From Streptomyces olindensis (lineage in GTDB: Bacteria; Actinomycetota; Actinomycetes; Streptomycetales; Streptomycetaceae), in contig JJOH01000032.1 of assembly GCA_000696115.1 (NCBI GenBank), positions 1 to 60,075 of the forward strand: a stretch of DNA of 60,075 nucleotides. Reading direction: 5' to 3'. Both the position numbers and the translations under genes were made by a program. Each line of letters begins with the position of its first letter. Positions within the stretch are counted from its first letter, which is position 1. Of the stretch, positions 7,854 through 16,784 are shown piece by piece. Under the pieces are notes generated by a model that was given only the letters and a program-made list of their open reading frames with translations, made no database searches and was not told the origin of the DNA.

Positions 7854-8909
7854 ATGTTCCTGTCCGTGACGGGACTCGACGGGAACGGGGACGAGGGCAG
7901 GGAGGCGGGCCGGCGGACGAGAGCCCTGAGGATCGCCGGCCTCGCCCTGGCGGGTGCGCTGGTGCTGGGCCTCGGGACGGCGGGCTGGGCCTACTGGCAT
8001 CTCAACGACAACATCACCGGCGTCGACATCGACAACGCGCTGGGCGACAACCGCCCGCCGAGGCCGCTGAGCATGCCGTCGCCCTCGGCCCCGGCGCTGC
8101 CCGGCGAAGCCCTCAACATCCTGGTCCTGGGCTCGGACTCGCGCAGCGGCAGGGAGAACCAGCGGCTCGGCGGCGGCGACAGCGCCGGCGCCCGCTCGGA
8201 CACGGCGATGGTCGTCCACCTCGACGCCGGGCGGACCAGCGCGACGGTGGTGAGCATCCCGCGCGACACCCTCGTCACCCGCCCGTCCTGCCCGCGCCCG
8301 TCCGGCGGGTCGACGGCGGTCGCCCACCACTCCATGTTCAACAGCGCGTACGCGGTGGGCGGTCCGGTCTGCGCGGTGAAGACGGTCGAGTCGATGACGA
8401 ACGTCCGCATGGACCACTACCTGGAGATCGACTTCTCCGGTTTCGCGAAGCTGGTCGACGCGCTCGGCGGCGTCACCGTCACCACGGACGAGGACATCGC
8501 CGACGAGGACAGCCATCTGCGCCTGAAGGCCGGCACCCACCACCTGGACGGCACCCAGGCCCTCGCCCTGGCCCGCACCCGCCACGGCATAGGCGACGGC
8601 AGCGACCTCGGCCGCATAGGGCTCCAGCAGAAACTGGTGAAGGCCCTGCTGGAGCAGATCGCCGCCCAGGACCTGCTCACCGACCCGGCGAAGCTCTACC
8701 GGGTCGCCGACGCGGTGACCGCCGGCCTCACCACCGACACGGGCCTGGACTCCCTGAGCGAGCTGACCCGGTTCGGGCAGAGCCTGCGAGGACTGTCCGC
8801 GAGCAGCGTGACGACGGTGACCATGCCGGTGGTGCGGGCGCCGTCGGACCCCAACCGGGTGGTGGCGGAGCAGCCGGAAGCCCGGAAACTGTGGGAGTCG
8901 CTGCGCTGA
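7854..8909 (+). CDS. LytR-CpsA-Psr (LCP) family cell-wall glycopolymer ligase
   Basis: 351 residues. A short cytoplasmic N-terminus is followed by one membrane segment (about 25-47), a proline-rich stretch and an extracytoplasmic LCP domain (about 84-290). LNILVLGSDSRSG, the RSDTAMVVHLD strand, VVSIPRDTLV, the MDHYLEIDFSGFAKLVDALGGV motif and ALALARTRHG are all characteristic. LCP enzymes move glycopolymers from polyprenyl pyrophosphate carriers onto peptidoglycan; the conserved Asp and Arg residues for Mg-pyrophosphate binding are present. The ATG at 7854 lacks a strong ribosome site, while a TAATAAT at 7838-7844 could be a -10 element, so a very short leader is possible. It stands alone between the LacI regulator and the DGPF gene. 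Confidence 0.92.
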   Translation: MFLSVTGLDGNGDEGREAGRRTRALRIAGLALAGALVLGLGTAGWAYWHLNDNITGVDIDNALGDNRPPRPLSMPSPSAPALPGEALNILVLGSDSRSGRENQRLGGGDSAGARSDTAMVVHLDAGRTSATVVSIPRDTLVTRPSCPRPSGGSTAVAHHSMFNSAYAVGGPVCAVKTVESMTNVRMDHYLEIDFSGFAKLVDALGGVTVTTDEDIADEDSHLRLKAGTHHLDGTQALALARTRHGIGDGSDLGRIGLQQKLVKALLEQIAAQDLLTDPAKLYRVADAVTAGLTTDTGLDSLSELTRFGQSLRGLSASSVTTVTMPVVRAPSDPNRVVAEQPEARKLWESLR

Positions 8910-8959
8910 CCTGCGCAGATGCCCGCCGGAAAAATATCCGGGAAAAAGTCCGGCGAGCG

Positions 8960-8986
8960 TGTCGATCCGGAGATCTCCCGATCGAC
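8960..8986 (+). promoter_or_regulatory. Putative ECF42 promoter inside a 26-bp near-palindrome
   Basis: TGTCGA at 8960-8965 and CGAC at 8983-8986 are separated by 17 bases. This matches the TGTCGA ... CGA(C/T) promoter pattern I recall for ECF42-controlled DGPF genes. The same bases form an almost perfect 26-bp palindrome (8961-8986) centred on GGAGATCTCC. It lies 50 bp before the DGPF start. Autoregulation by the downstream ECF42 sigma factor is the likely meaning. Confidence 0.55.
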
Positions 8987-9036
8987 GCAGGGGTGAGAGC
9001 GGGGAGAAACCCGCTCCGCAGACCCGAGGAGTCACC

Positions 9037-9393
9037 ATGCCGCGCTTTCTCACCCTGATCCGCATCGACGAGAAGAACGCCCCCGCCGAGGGCCCGAGCC
9101 CCGAGCTCCAGGAGCGCATGGGCAAGCTGCTGGAGGAGATCACCAAGGCCGGGGTCATGCTCGATACGGCCGGGCTCACGCCGACCTCGGACGGCACCCG
9201 GGTGACCTGGGAGGGCGGGCAGCTGTCCGTCACCGACGGGCCGTTCACCGAGACCAAGGAGGTCATCGGCGGCTACTCGATCAGCCAGTGCAAGGACAAG
9301 GCCGAGGCGATCGAGTGGACCAAGCGGTTCCTGTCCCTGCACGAGGACTACTGGACGATCACCGCAGAGGTCCGGCAGATCGCCGAGGGCTGA
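9037..9393 (+). CDS. DGPF / YCII-related domain protein
   Basis: 118 residues, cytoplasmic. The DGPF signature appears as VTDGPFTETKEVIGGYSISQCKDKAEAIEW, the hallmark of the YCII-related family whose members are the usual genetic partners of ECF42 sigma factors. The family has a small alpha/beta barrel-like dimeric fold; its biochemical role is not established. The ATG at 9037 follows GAGGAG. The gene ends 47 bp before the sigma factor start and shares its orientation, so the two form an operon under the promoter-like palindrome at 8960. Confidence 0.88.
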   Translation: MPRFLTLIRIDEKNAPAEGPSPELQERMGKLLEEITKAGVMLDTAGLTPTSDGTRVTWEGGQLSVTDGPFTETKEVIGGYSISQCKDKAEAIEWTKRFLSLHEDYWTITAEVRQIAEG

Positions 9394-9440
9394 CCGGCCC
9401 CGCTTGGCGGGGAGGTGCCAGGGGTGTCTGATGGTGGGCT

Positions 9441-10715
9441 GTGACACCGCAGCCCACCGCCGGCCCCGGCACCTCCCGGACCGCCCAGGCCATCGAGACC
9501 GTCTTCCGCATGGAGTCGCCCCGGATCATCGCCGGCGTCACCCGTGTCGTCCGGGACGTCGGCATCGCCGAGGAACTCGCGCAGGACGCCCTCGTCGCGG
9601 CGCTGGAGCAGTGGCCGCGCGACGGCGTGCCCGACAACCCGGGTGCCTGGCTCATGGCCACCGCTCGCAACCGGGCCGTCGACCTGGTCCGCCGCCGCGA
9701 GAACTACGCCCGCAAGCTGGCGGAGATCGGCCGGGCCCTGCCGGACACGGCCCCGCCGCAGGAACCCGCCGATCCGGACGACATCGACGACGACCTGCTC
9801 CGCCTGGTCTTCACCGCCTGCCACCCGGTGCTGTCCACCGAGGCCCGCACCGCCCTCACCCTGCGTCTCCTGGGCGGCCTCACCACGGCCGAGATCGCCC
9901 GCGCCTTCCTCGTCCCGGAGGCGACGGTGGCCCAGCGCATCGTGCGCGCCAAACGCACCCTGGCGACCCGCAACATCGCCTTCGAGGTCCCCTACGGCCC
10001 CGACCGCGAGACCCGCCTCGGCTCGGTCCTCGACGTCATCTACCTCATCTTCAACGAGGGCTACGCCGCCACGGCCGGCGACGACTGGCTCCGCCCGGGC
10101 CTGTGCGAGGACGCCCTGCGGCTGGCCCGGGTGCTCTCGGCCCTGATGCCGAAGGAACCCGAGGTGCACGGCCTGACCGCGCTCCTGGAGCTCCAGGCGT
10201 CCCGCACGGCCGCCCGCACGGGCCCCTCCGGCGAACCGGTCCTCCTCAAGGACCAGAACCGCTCCCGCTGGAACCGCATGCTCATCGCCCGCGGGATCGC
10301 CGCACTGGGCCGGGCCGAGGCCACCGCCTCCGGCGCCCCGGGGCCGTACACCCTCCAGGCCGCCATCGCCGCCTGCCACGCGCACGCCCACACGTACGAG
10401 GAGACCGACTGGTCCCGCATCGCCACCCTCTACGGCCTCCTGGCCGCCCGCTCCCCGTCCCCGGTCGTGGAACTGAACCGCGCGGTCGCCGTCTCCATGT
10501 CCGAGGGCCCGGGCCCGGCCCTGACGCTCGTCGACGCCCTCGCCACGGAGCCCGCCCTGCGCGACTACCACCTGCTCCCCAGCGTGCGCGGCGACCTCCT
10601 CGCCCGCCTCGGCCGCACGACGGAGGCCCGCGCGGAGTTCGCACGGGCGGCGTCACTGACGAGGAACGAGAGGGAGAGGGAGCTGTTGCTGCGGCGGGCC
10701 GCGGAACAGCCCTGA
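9441..10715 (+). CDS. ECF42-type sigma factor with C-terminal TPR-like extension
   Basis: 424 residues from GTG 9441, about twice the length of a minimal ECF sigma factor. Residues 18-85 are region 2 (ELAQDALVAALEQWP, NPGAWLMATARNRAVDLVRRR). Residues 130-185 are region 4 (LTLRLLGGLTTAEIARAFLVPEATVAQRIVRAKRTL). The remaining 240 residues are helical, with YLIFNEGYAA, AHAHTYEETDWSRIATLYGLL and ELNRAVAVSMSEGPGPALTLVDAL, the known C-terminal domain of ECF42 proteins, which controls activity without a cognate anti-sigma factor. It probably drives its own DGPF operon. The next gene is convergent with only three bases between the stops. Confidence 0.92.
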   Translation: MTPQPTAGPGTSRTAQAIETVFRMESPRIIAGVTRVVRDVGIAEELAQDALVAALEQWPRDGVPDNPGAWLMATARNRAVDLVRRRENYARKLAEIGRALPDTAPPQEPADPDDIDDDLLRLVFTACHPVLSTEARTALTLRLLGGLTTAEIARAFLVPEATVAQRIVRAKRTLATRNIAFEVPYGPDRETRLGSVLDVIYLIFNEGYAATAGDDWLRPGLCEDALRLARVLSALMPKEPEVHGLTALLELQASRTAARTGPSGEPVLLKDQNRSRWNRMLIARGIAALGRAEATASGAPGPYTLQAAIAACHAHAHTYEETDWSRIATLYGLLAARSPSPVVELNRAVAVSMSEGPGPALTLVDALATEPALRDYHLLPSVRGDLLARLGRTTEARAEFARAASLTRNERERELLLRRAAEQP

Positions 10716-10718
10716 ACG

Positions 10719-11879
10719 TCAGGCCGGGTGCCCGATCAGCATCGCCGGTGCCCCCGCCACCCGGGTCAGGAACACCGTCGCCGCGTTCGGGCCCTGCGGC
10801 TTGACCTTCTTGCGGAGTTCCTCCGGCTCGACCGCCGAGCCCCGCTTCTTCACCGTCAGCGTGCCGACCTGCCGCTCCCGCAGCAGGGCCTTCAGCTTCT
10901 TGACGTTGAAGGGGAGGTGGTCGGTGATCTCGTAGGCCGTGGCGTACGGCGTCGGGCGCGACGCGTCGGCCGTCACGTACGCGATGGTCGCGTCGAGCAG
11001 GCCGCCGTCGACCTGGTCGGCGACCTCGGCGACCAGGTGGGCGCGGATGACGGCGCCGTCGGGCTCGTAGAGGTAGCGGCCGGGCGGGCGGACCGGGGGA
11101 TCGGGCAGGGCGCGGGAGAGCAGGGTGCGGGGGCCGGGCAGCAGGGTGGCGCGTACCGCGCCCGGCTCGGTGCCGAACCACAGCACCGCCTCCTTCACGT
11201 CGCCGCCGTCGGAGATCCACTCCGCCTCGGCGTCCTCGGGGACCGCCTCGTGCGGGATGCCCGGGGCGATCTTCAGCGCGGCGTGAGGGGCCCGGCGGGC
11301 GGCGGACACCGCCCAGGACAGCGGGGGCGAGTACGCCTCGGGGTCGAAGATCCGGCCGCGGCCGCCGCGCCGGGCCGGGTCGACGAAGACGGCGTCGTAG
11401 CCGGCCGTGTCCACCTCCGTGACGTCCGCCTCCCGCACCTCGATCAAGCCGGCCAGCCCCAGCGCGTCGGCGTTCGCCCGCGCCGCCGCGGCCGCGAGCG
11501 GGTCCCGGTCCACGGCGAGTACCCGGATCCCGGCCCGCGCCAGCGCGATCGCGTCCCCACCGATGCCGCAGCACAGGTCGGCCACCGAGGTCACGCCCGA
11601 GTCGGCCATGCGCCGGGCCCGGTAGGCCGCCACGCTCGCCCGGGTCGACTGCTCCACCCCGTTCGGCGTGAAGAACATCCGCCCCGCGTCCTCGGCCCCG
11701 AACTTCACCGCCGCCCGCTGCCGCAGCCGCGCCTGGCCGAGCGCCGCCGACACCAGCTCGGCGGGGTGCTCGCGGCGCAGCCGGGTCGCGACGGCCAGCT
11801 CCCGCGCCGGGTCGGTGTCGCGCACCTCGTCGAGGAGGGCGCGGCCTTCTGGGGTGAGGAGGAGGGCGAGGTCGTTCAC
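10719..11879 (-). CDS. Class I SAM-dependent methyltransferase with THUMP-like C-terminal domain
   Basis: 386 residues from GTG 11879; a second GTG six codons upstream (11897) is possible. The N-terminal part has a helical region. The Rossmann methyltransferase core lies at about 90-200: VADLCCGIGGDAIALARAG binds SAM, VLAVDRDPLAAAAARANADALG is motif II, and AVFVDPARRGGRGRIF is the acceptor-site region with the Asp-Pro-Ala-Arg catalytic-type motif. The C-terminal part (PYATAYEITDHLPFNVKKLKALL, VKKRG) matches the THUMP-like domain of this actinobacterial family, suggesting an RNA substrate. The target is unknown. The gene is divergent from the deacetylase pair. Confidence 0.85.
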   Translation of the reverse strand: MNDLALLLTPEGRALLDEVRDTDPARELAVATRLRREHPAELVSAALGQARLRQRAAVKFGAEDAGRMFFTPNGVEQSTRASVAAYRARRMADSGVTSVADLCCGIGGDAIALARAGIRVLAVDRDPLAAAAARANADALGLAGLIEVREADVTEVDTAGYDAVFVDPARRGGRGRIFDPEAYSPPLSWAVSAARRAPHAALKIAPGIPHEAVPEDAEAEWISDGGDVKEAVLWFGTEPGAVRATLLPGPRTLLSRALPDPPVRPPGRYLYEPDGAVIRAHLVAEVADQVDGGLLDATIAYVTADASRPTPYATAYEITDHLPFNVKKLKALLRERQVGTLTVKKRGSAVEPEELRKKVKPQGPNAATVFLTRVAGAPAMLIGHPA

Positions 11880-11997
11880 CGGTTCATTGTCGGCCACGGC
11901 GGCACGGGGGAGGCGTGTGGGCCAGTCGGTGGATGGTGGGCCGCCGGCCGCGGTGTCGGGGCGGGTTCGCCGGGCCCGGCTGCGAGGATCCGGCACC

Positions 11998-12921
11998 ATG
12001 CGAGCAGTCGTACTAAATGACAAAAGCCGGGCATCTGGCCGTGTGCGGGCCGGTCTCGCCGTGCTCGCCCTCGCCGCCATCGCCTCCGGGTGCGCGCAGG
12101 GCGGCAGCGACCAGGTCACCCCGGCCGGCGGACAGCAGCCCCTCGACGCGCCCCCGGCCCGCGCGCTCGACTCGTACGCCTCCGAACTGGGCGCCGCGCA
12201 CGCCGCGCGGGTCGCCGCCGCGCACCGCTGGGGGCTGAGGAACGTCCCGCTGACCGCTTCGCGACCCCCCGAGAGCAAGCCCAGGATCAGGACCCGCGAG
12301 GGCTTCGAGGTGGCAGGCCACCGGGAGTCGGACCTCCCGCCCGTGTTCACCAGGATCCCCACCCGGGACAAGGTCGTCTTCCTCACCATCGACGACGGCG
12401 CCGAGAAGGACCGGGCGTTCCTGCGGATGATGAGCGACCTGGACGTCCCGTACACCGCGTTCCTCAGCGGCTACCTGGTGAAGGACAACCCCCGCTACTT
12501 CCGGAAGATGCAGGCCAGGGGCGTCGTGCTGAACAACCACACGCTCCACCACCCCTATCTCCCGGGCCTGTCGTACCGGGCGCAGAAGCGCGAGATCTGC
12601 GGCATGCAGCGCTACATGGAGAAGCGGTTCGGCAAGCGCCCCCGCCTCTTCCGCCCGCCCTACGGCAGCTACGACCGGGCTACCCTGCGCGCCGCCAAGG
12701 CCTGCGGCATCACCCACGTCCCGCTCTGGAACGAGGAGGTCTTCGCCGACCGCTGGGAGTACCGCGAGGCGGACCGGGAGCTGCGCCCGGGCGACATCGT
12801 CCTCACCCACTTCCGGGGCCCCGAGCAGTGGAAGGGCACGATGCCGGACATGGTCCGCCGCTTCCTGAACAAGGTCACGGCCGAGGGATACGCGGTGGGA
12901 CGGCTGGAGGACTACCTGTGA
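11998..12921 (+). CDS. Polysaccharide deacetylase-family lipoprotein (first of a tandem pair)
   Basis: 307 residues with a lipoprotein signal peptide: basic start, hydrophobic core and lipobox ending in Cys32 (AIASGC). The NodB-homology domain spans about 124-305. Metal ligands are in place: Asp132-Asp133 in LTIDDGAEKD, the H-T-L-x-H motif with His181 and His185 (NHTLHHP), and the RPPYGSY motif at 219-225. It should be exported and remove acetyl groups from a cell-wall or extracellular polysaccharide, but the substrate is unknown. The stop codon overlaps the GTG of the next deacetylase (GTGA), and the proteins share the ending VGRLEDYL, so they are products of tandem duplication. Confidence 0.9.
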   Translation: MRAVVLNDKSRASGRVRAGLAVLALAAIASGCAQGGSDQVTPAGGQQPLDAPPARALDSYASELGAAHAARVAAAHRWGLRNVPLTASRPPESKPRIRTREGFEVAGHRESDLPPVFTRIPTRDKVVFLTIDDGAEKDRAFLRMMSDLDVPYTAFLSGYLVKDNPRYFRKMQARGVVLNNHTLHHPYLPGLSYRAQKREICGMQRYMEKRFGKRPRLFRPPYGSYDRATLRAAKACGITHVPLWNEEVFADRWEYREADRELRPGDIVLTHFRGPEQWKGTMPDMVRRFLNKVTAEGYAVGRLEDYL

Positions 12922-13634
12922 GGCGGCGACCGGCCGCCGCCGCCCTGTGCGCGGGCGTCATCCTGCTGGCCGGCTGCGCCGGCGCGGCGGACCAGCGCCC
13001 GGGCACCGCCGACGGCCGGGCTCAGGACCCGCTCCCCGCGGCGAGCCATCCCCTCCCGCCCGTCGTGGACCACGTCCCCACCCGCGACCCGGTCGTCTTC
13101 CTCACCTACGACGACGGCGCCGAACGCGACCCCCGCTTCGTCGGCCTCGTCCGCGAACGGCGGCTCCCGGTCAGCATGTTCCTCACGGACAGCGTCGTCG
13201 GACCCGGCTACGGCCACTTCGCCCGGCTGCGCGCGGTCGGCGCGTCCGTCCAGAACCACACCCTCGACCACCCCGCCCTGCGCGGCCTGCCCTACGCCGG
13301 CCAGCGCGCCGAGATCTGCGGCCAGCAGCACAAGCTCCACTCCCGCTTCGGCATCCGCCCCCGCCTCTTCCGCCCGCCCTACGGCACCTACGACGCCACG
13401 ACCCTGCGCGCCGCTGCCGACTGCGGCATCACGACGGTCGTGCTCTGGCGGGCCTCCCTGGGCGCCGACGGCGACCTGACCTACCGGCGGGGCGGGCCCG
13501 GTCTGCGCCCCGGCGACATCGTCTCCGTGCCGTCCGGCGACGCGTCCCTGACCCTGACGGAACGGACGGTGCGGTTGCTGCGGGAGATCGAGGGGAAGGG
13601 CCTGCGGGTGGGACGGCTGGAGGACTACCTGTAG
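12918..13634 (+). CDS. Polysaccharide deacetylase-family lipoprotein (second of a tandem pair)
   Basis: 238 residues from a GTG overlapping the preceding stop. The lipobox LLAGC places the lipidated Cys at residue 20. The NodB domain follows almost directly: Asp65-Asp66 in LTYDDGAERD, His114 and His118 in NHTLDHP, RPPYGTY and the terminal VGRLEDYL. Compared with its upstream twin it lacks about 55 residues between the lipobox and the catalytic domain, so it sits closer to the membrane surface. All metal ligands are kept, so both copies may be active. Coupled translation suggests they act on the same substrate. Confidence 0.9.
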   Translation: MRRRPAAAALCAGVILLAGCAGAADQRPGTADGRAQDPLPAASHPLPPVVDHVPTRDPVVFLTYDDGAERDPRFVGLVRERRLPVSMFLTDSVVGPGYGHFARLRAVGASVQNHTLDHPALRGLPYAGQRAEICGQQHKLHSRFGIRPRLFRPPYGTYDATTLRAAADCGITTVVLWRASLGADGDLTYRRGGPGLRPGDIVSVPSGDASLTLTERTVRLLREIEGKGLRVGRLEDYL

Positions 13635-13686
13635 GCGGCCGCGGACCCCGCGCGGAGAACTCACCTGGCCGACGCGCCGTCGGCAA

Positions 13687-13713
13687 TTAGCAGTCCGCTT
13701 GACCGAGTGCTAA
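13687..13713. promoter_or_regulatory. CIRCE element 1 (HrcA operator)
   Basis: TTAGCAGTC-N9-GAGTGCTAA is a 9-9-9 inverted repeat matching the CIRCE consensus TTAGCACTC-N9-GAGTGCTAA, with one change in the left arm. It overlaps the -35 region of the groES promoter. HrcA binding here represses the operon without heat stress. Confidence 0.95.
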
Positions 13714-13726
13714 TCACGGTCATAGT
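13699..13726 (+). promoter_or_regulatory. groESL promoter
   Basis: TTGACC at 13699-13704 and CATAGT at 13721-13726, spaced by 16 bases, form a vegetative (HrdB-type) promoter between the two CIRCE elements. Initiation is expected near 13733, at the edge of the second element, leaving an untranslated leader of about 125 bases. Confidence 0.75.
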
Positions 13727-13733
13727 CTCGGCT

Positions 13734-13760
13734 CTGGCACTCGACGAAGGAGAGTGCCAA
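13734..13760. promoter_or_regulatory. CIRCE element 2 (HrcA operator)
   Basis: CTGGCACTC-N9-GAGTGCCAA is a second 9-9-9 inverted repeat, close to the CIRCE consensus. It covers the predicted transcription start. Its centre is 47 bp from that of the first element, so two HrcA dimers could lock the promoter from both sides. Confidence 0.9.
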
Positions 13761-13859
13761 CACAGCGACGGGCAGGTCCGGCACCCGCGACGACGGATCC
13801 ACCTGGTCGCCACCTCAGACAGTTAACCCCGTGAGATCTCCGAAGGGGGAGGTCGGATC

Positions 13860-14165
13860 GTGACGACCGCCAGCAAGGTTGCCATCAAGCCGCTCGAGGA
13901 CCGCATCGTGGTCCAGCCGCTGGACGCCGAGCAGACCACGGCCTCGGGCCTGGTCATTCCGGACACCGCCAAGGAGAAGCCCCAGGAGGGCGTCGTCCTG
14001 GCCGTGGGCCCGGGCCGCATCGAGGACGGCAAGCGCGTCGAGCTCGACGTCAAGGTCGGCGACGTCGTGCTCTACAGCAAGTACGGCGGCACCGAGGTGA
14101 AGTACAACAACGAGGAGTACCTCGTCCTCTCGGCCCGCGACGTCCTCGCGATCGTCGAGAAGTAA
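13860..14165 (+). CDS. groES: Co-chaperonin GroES
   Basis: 101 residues from GTG 13860, preceded by GGGGGAGG. It is the heptameric lid of the GroEL chamber. KVAIKPLEDRIVVQPLDAEQTTASGLVIPDTAKEKPQEG contains the mobile loop (about residues 22-35) that contacts GroEL, and the sequence ends with the usual EEYLVLSARDVLAIVEK. It is the first gene of the operon behind two CIRCE elements, with groEL1 115 bp downstream, and is heat-inducible through HrcA. Confidence 0.98.
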   Translation: MTTASKVAIKPLEDRIVVQPLDAEQTTASGLVIPDTAKEKPQEGVVLAVGPGRIEDGKRVELDVKVGDVVLYSKYGGTEVKYNNEEYLVLSARDVLAIVEK

Positions 14166-14189
14166 TTCACCCCAGCACACTGCTTTGAG

Positions 14190-14241
14190 CTGCGCCCCTG
14201 GCCCCCCGCGACACATAAGAAGCCGGGCGCCCGGGGCGCAG
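14190..14241 (+). other. Hairpin in the groES-groEL spacer
   Basis: CTGCGCCCC at 14190-14198 pairs perfectly with GGGGCGCAG at 14233-14241, closing a 34-base loop. It lies 40 bases before the groEL start. It could be an mRNA processing or differential-stability element separating the two messages; no U-tract follows, so it is not a simple terminator. Confidence 0.5.
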
Positions 14242-14280
14242 TGCCTTTGACTCAGATTCCGGAAGAGGGCTCACGCTCCC

Positions 14281-15909
<1,629 letters not shown>

Positions 15910-15927
15910 GGCACCGACCTCTGCCGG

Positions 15928-15964
15928 AAGCCCCCGTCCCGCCTCGCGCGGAACGGGGGCTTTC
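15928..15964 (+). terminator. Terminator after groEL1
   Basis: AAGCCCCCGTCCCGC and GCGGAACGGGGGCTT form a long GC-rich hairpin with a short loop, followed by TTCC. It ends the groESL transcript and may also serve the convergent gene at 15982. Confidence 0.85.
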
Positions 15965-15981
15965 CTCGTGCCCGGGCAGGG

Positions 15982-16689
15982 TCACAGCTCCAGCGGATCC
16001 AGCGCCCCGAGCTGCTGCATCAGCCCCAGCCGGTCGTACTGCCACCACCCCTCGGCGATCTTCCCGTCCGGCGTGCAGCGGTGGATGACCGTCCCGGTCA
16101 TGGTGACGTCCTTCCCGGTCGGCGGGATCCCGAGGAACTCGCCCTTGTGGTGGCCCCGCCAGGTCCACCGGGTGCACACCCGGTCACCCTGCGCCACCTG
16201 GTCCTCGACCGTGAACGAGAAGTCGAACCCGCCCCGCCAGACCTCCAGCTCGCGCCGCACCGCGTCCAGCCCGATGACGTCCTGCACGTTCGCGGGGTCG
16301 TGGTCGTGGTAACCCTCGATGAACACGTCGTTCAACGGGGGCGCGTCGCCCCGGCCGGGCGCCAGCTCGAAGAACCGGCGCGCGGTGGCCGCGTTGAGCT
16401 GCTCGTCCCGCACCACGTCCAGATCCGTGAAGGTGGGCTCCTCGTCGCAGAGCGCCACCATCTCCTGGAAGATCCGGTCGGTCTCCGGCAGCCCGGAGTT
16501 CCGCATGGCCTCCTCGTACGACGGGAACTCCACGATCTCCACGATGTGCGAGGCGTCGGCCCGGTCCTTCGCCACCACACTGTGCGTCGCGGTCCGCTTC
16601 CCCTTGGTCTGCTCGACCCACCGGTCCATCAGCCGGTTCATCTCGTCGAGCCGACTGGTCCTGCATTCGATGAGCTGTACGAAGGTCAT
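15982..16689 (-). CDS. Two-domain ABM / SnoaL-like (ester cyclase type) protein
   Basis: 235 residues from the ATG at 16689; a longer frame upstream lacks a ribosome site and adds low-complexity sequence. Residues 1-95 look like a dimeric alpha/beta-barrel domain (MTFVQLIECRTSRLDEMNRLMDRW, IVEIVEFPSYEEAMRNSGLP). Residues 100-235 are a SnoaL-like polyketide cyclase/ester cyclase domain (FIEGYHDHDPANVQDVIGLDA, WRGGFDFSFTVEDQVAQGDRVCTRWTWRGHHKGEFLGIPPTGK). The second half is typical of many stand-alone ester cyclases. No polyketide genes are nearby, so a biosynthetic role cannot be claimed. It converges on groEL1 and diverges from the STAND-like ATPase gene. Confidence 0.75.
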   Translation of the reverse strand: MTFVQLIECRTSRLDEMNRLMDRWVEQTKGKRTATHSVVAKDRADASHIVEIVEFPSYEEAMRNSGLPETDRIFQEMVALCDEEPTFTDLDVVRDEQLNAATARRFFELAPGRGDAPPLNDVFIEGYHDHDPANVQDVIGLDAVRRELEVWRGGFDFSFTVEDQVAQGDRVCTRWTWRGHHKGEFLGIPPTGKDVTMTGTVIHRCTPDGKIAEGWWQYDRLGLMQQLGALDPLEL

Positions 16690-16784
16690 GGCCTCGCCTC
16701 CGGCTCCCCTGGGTCCGGCTGAACAGCACCATTGTCCCAACGGGAGCCGCTCGTCGCCTCCCGGCCCTTTGGCATCATGACGGG

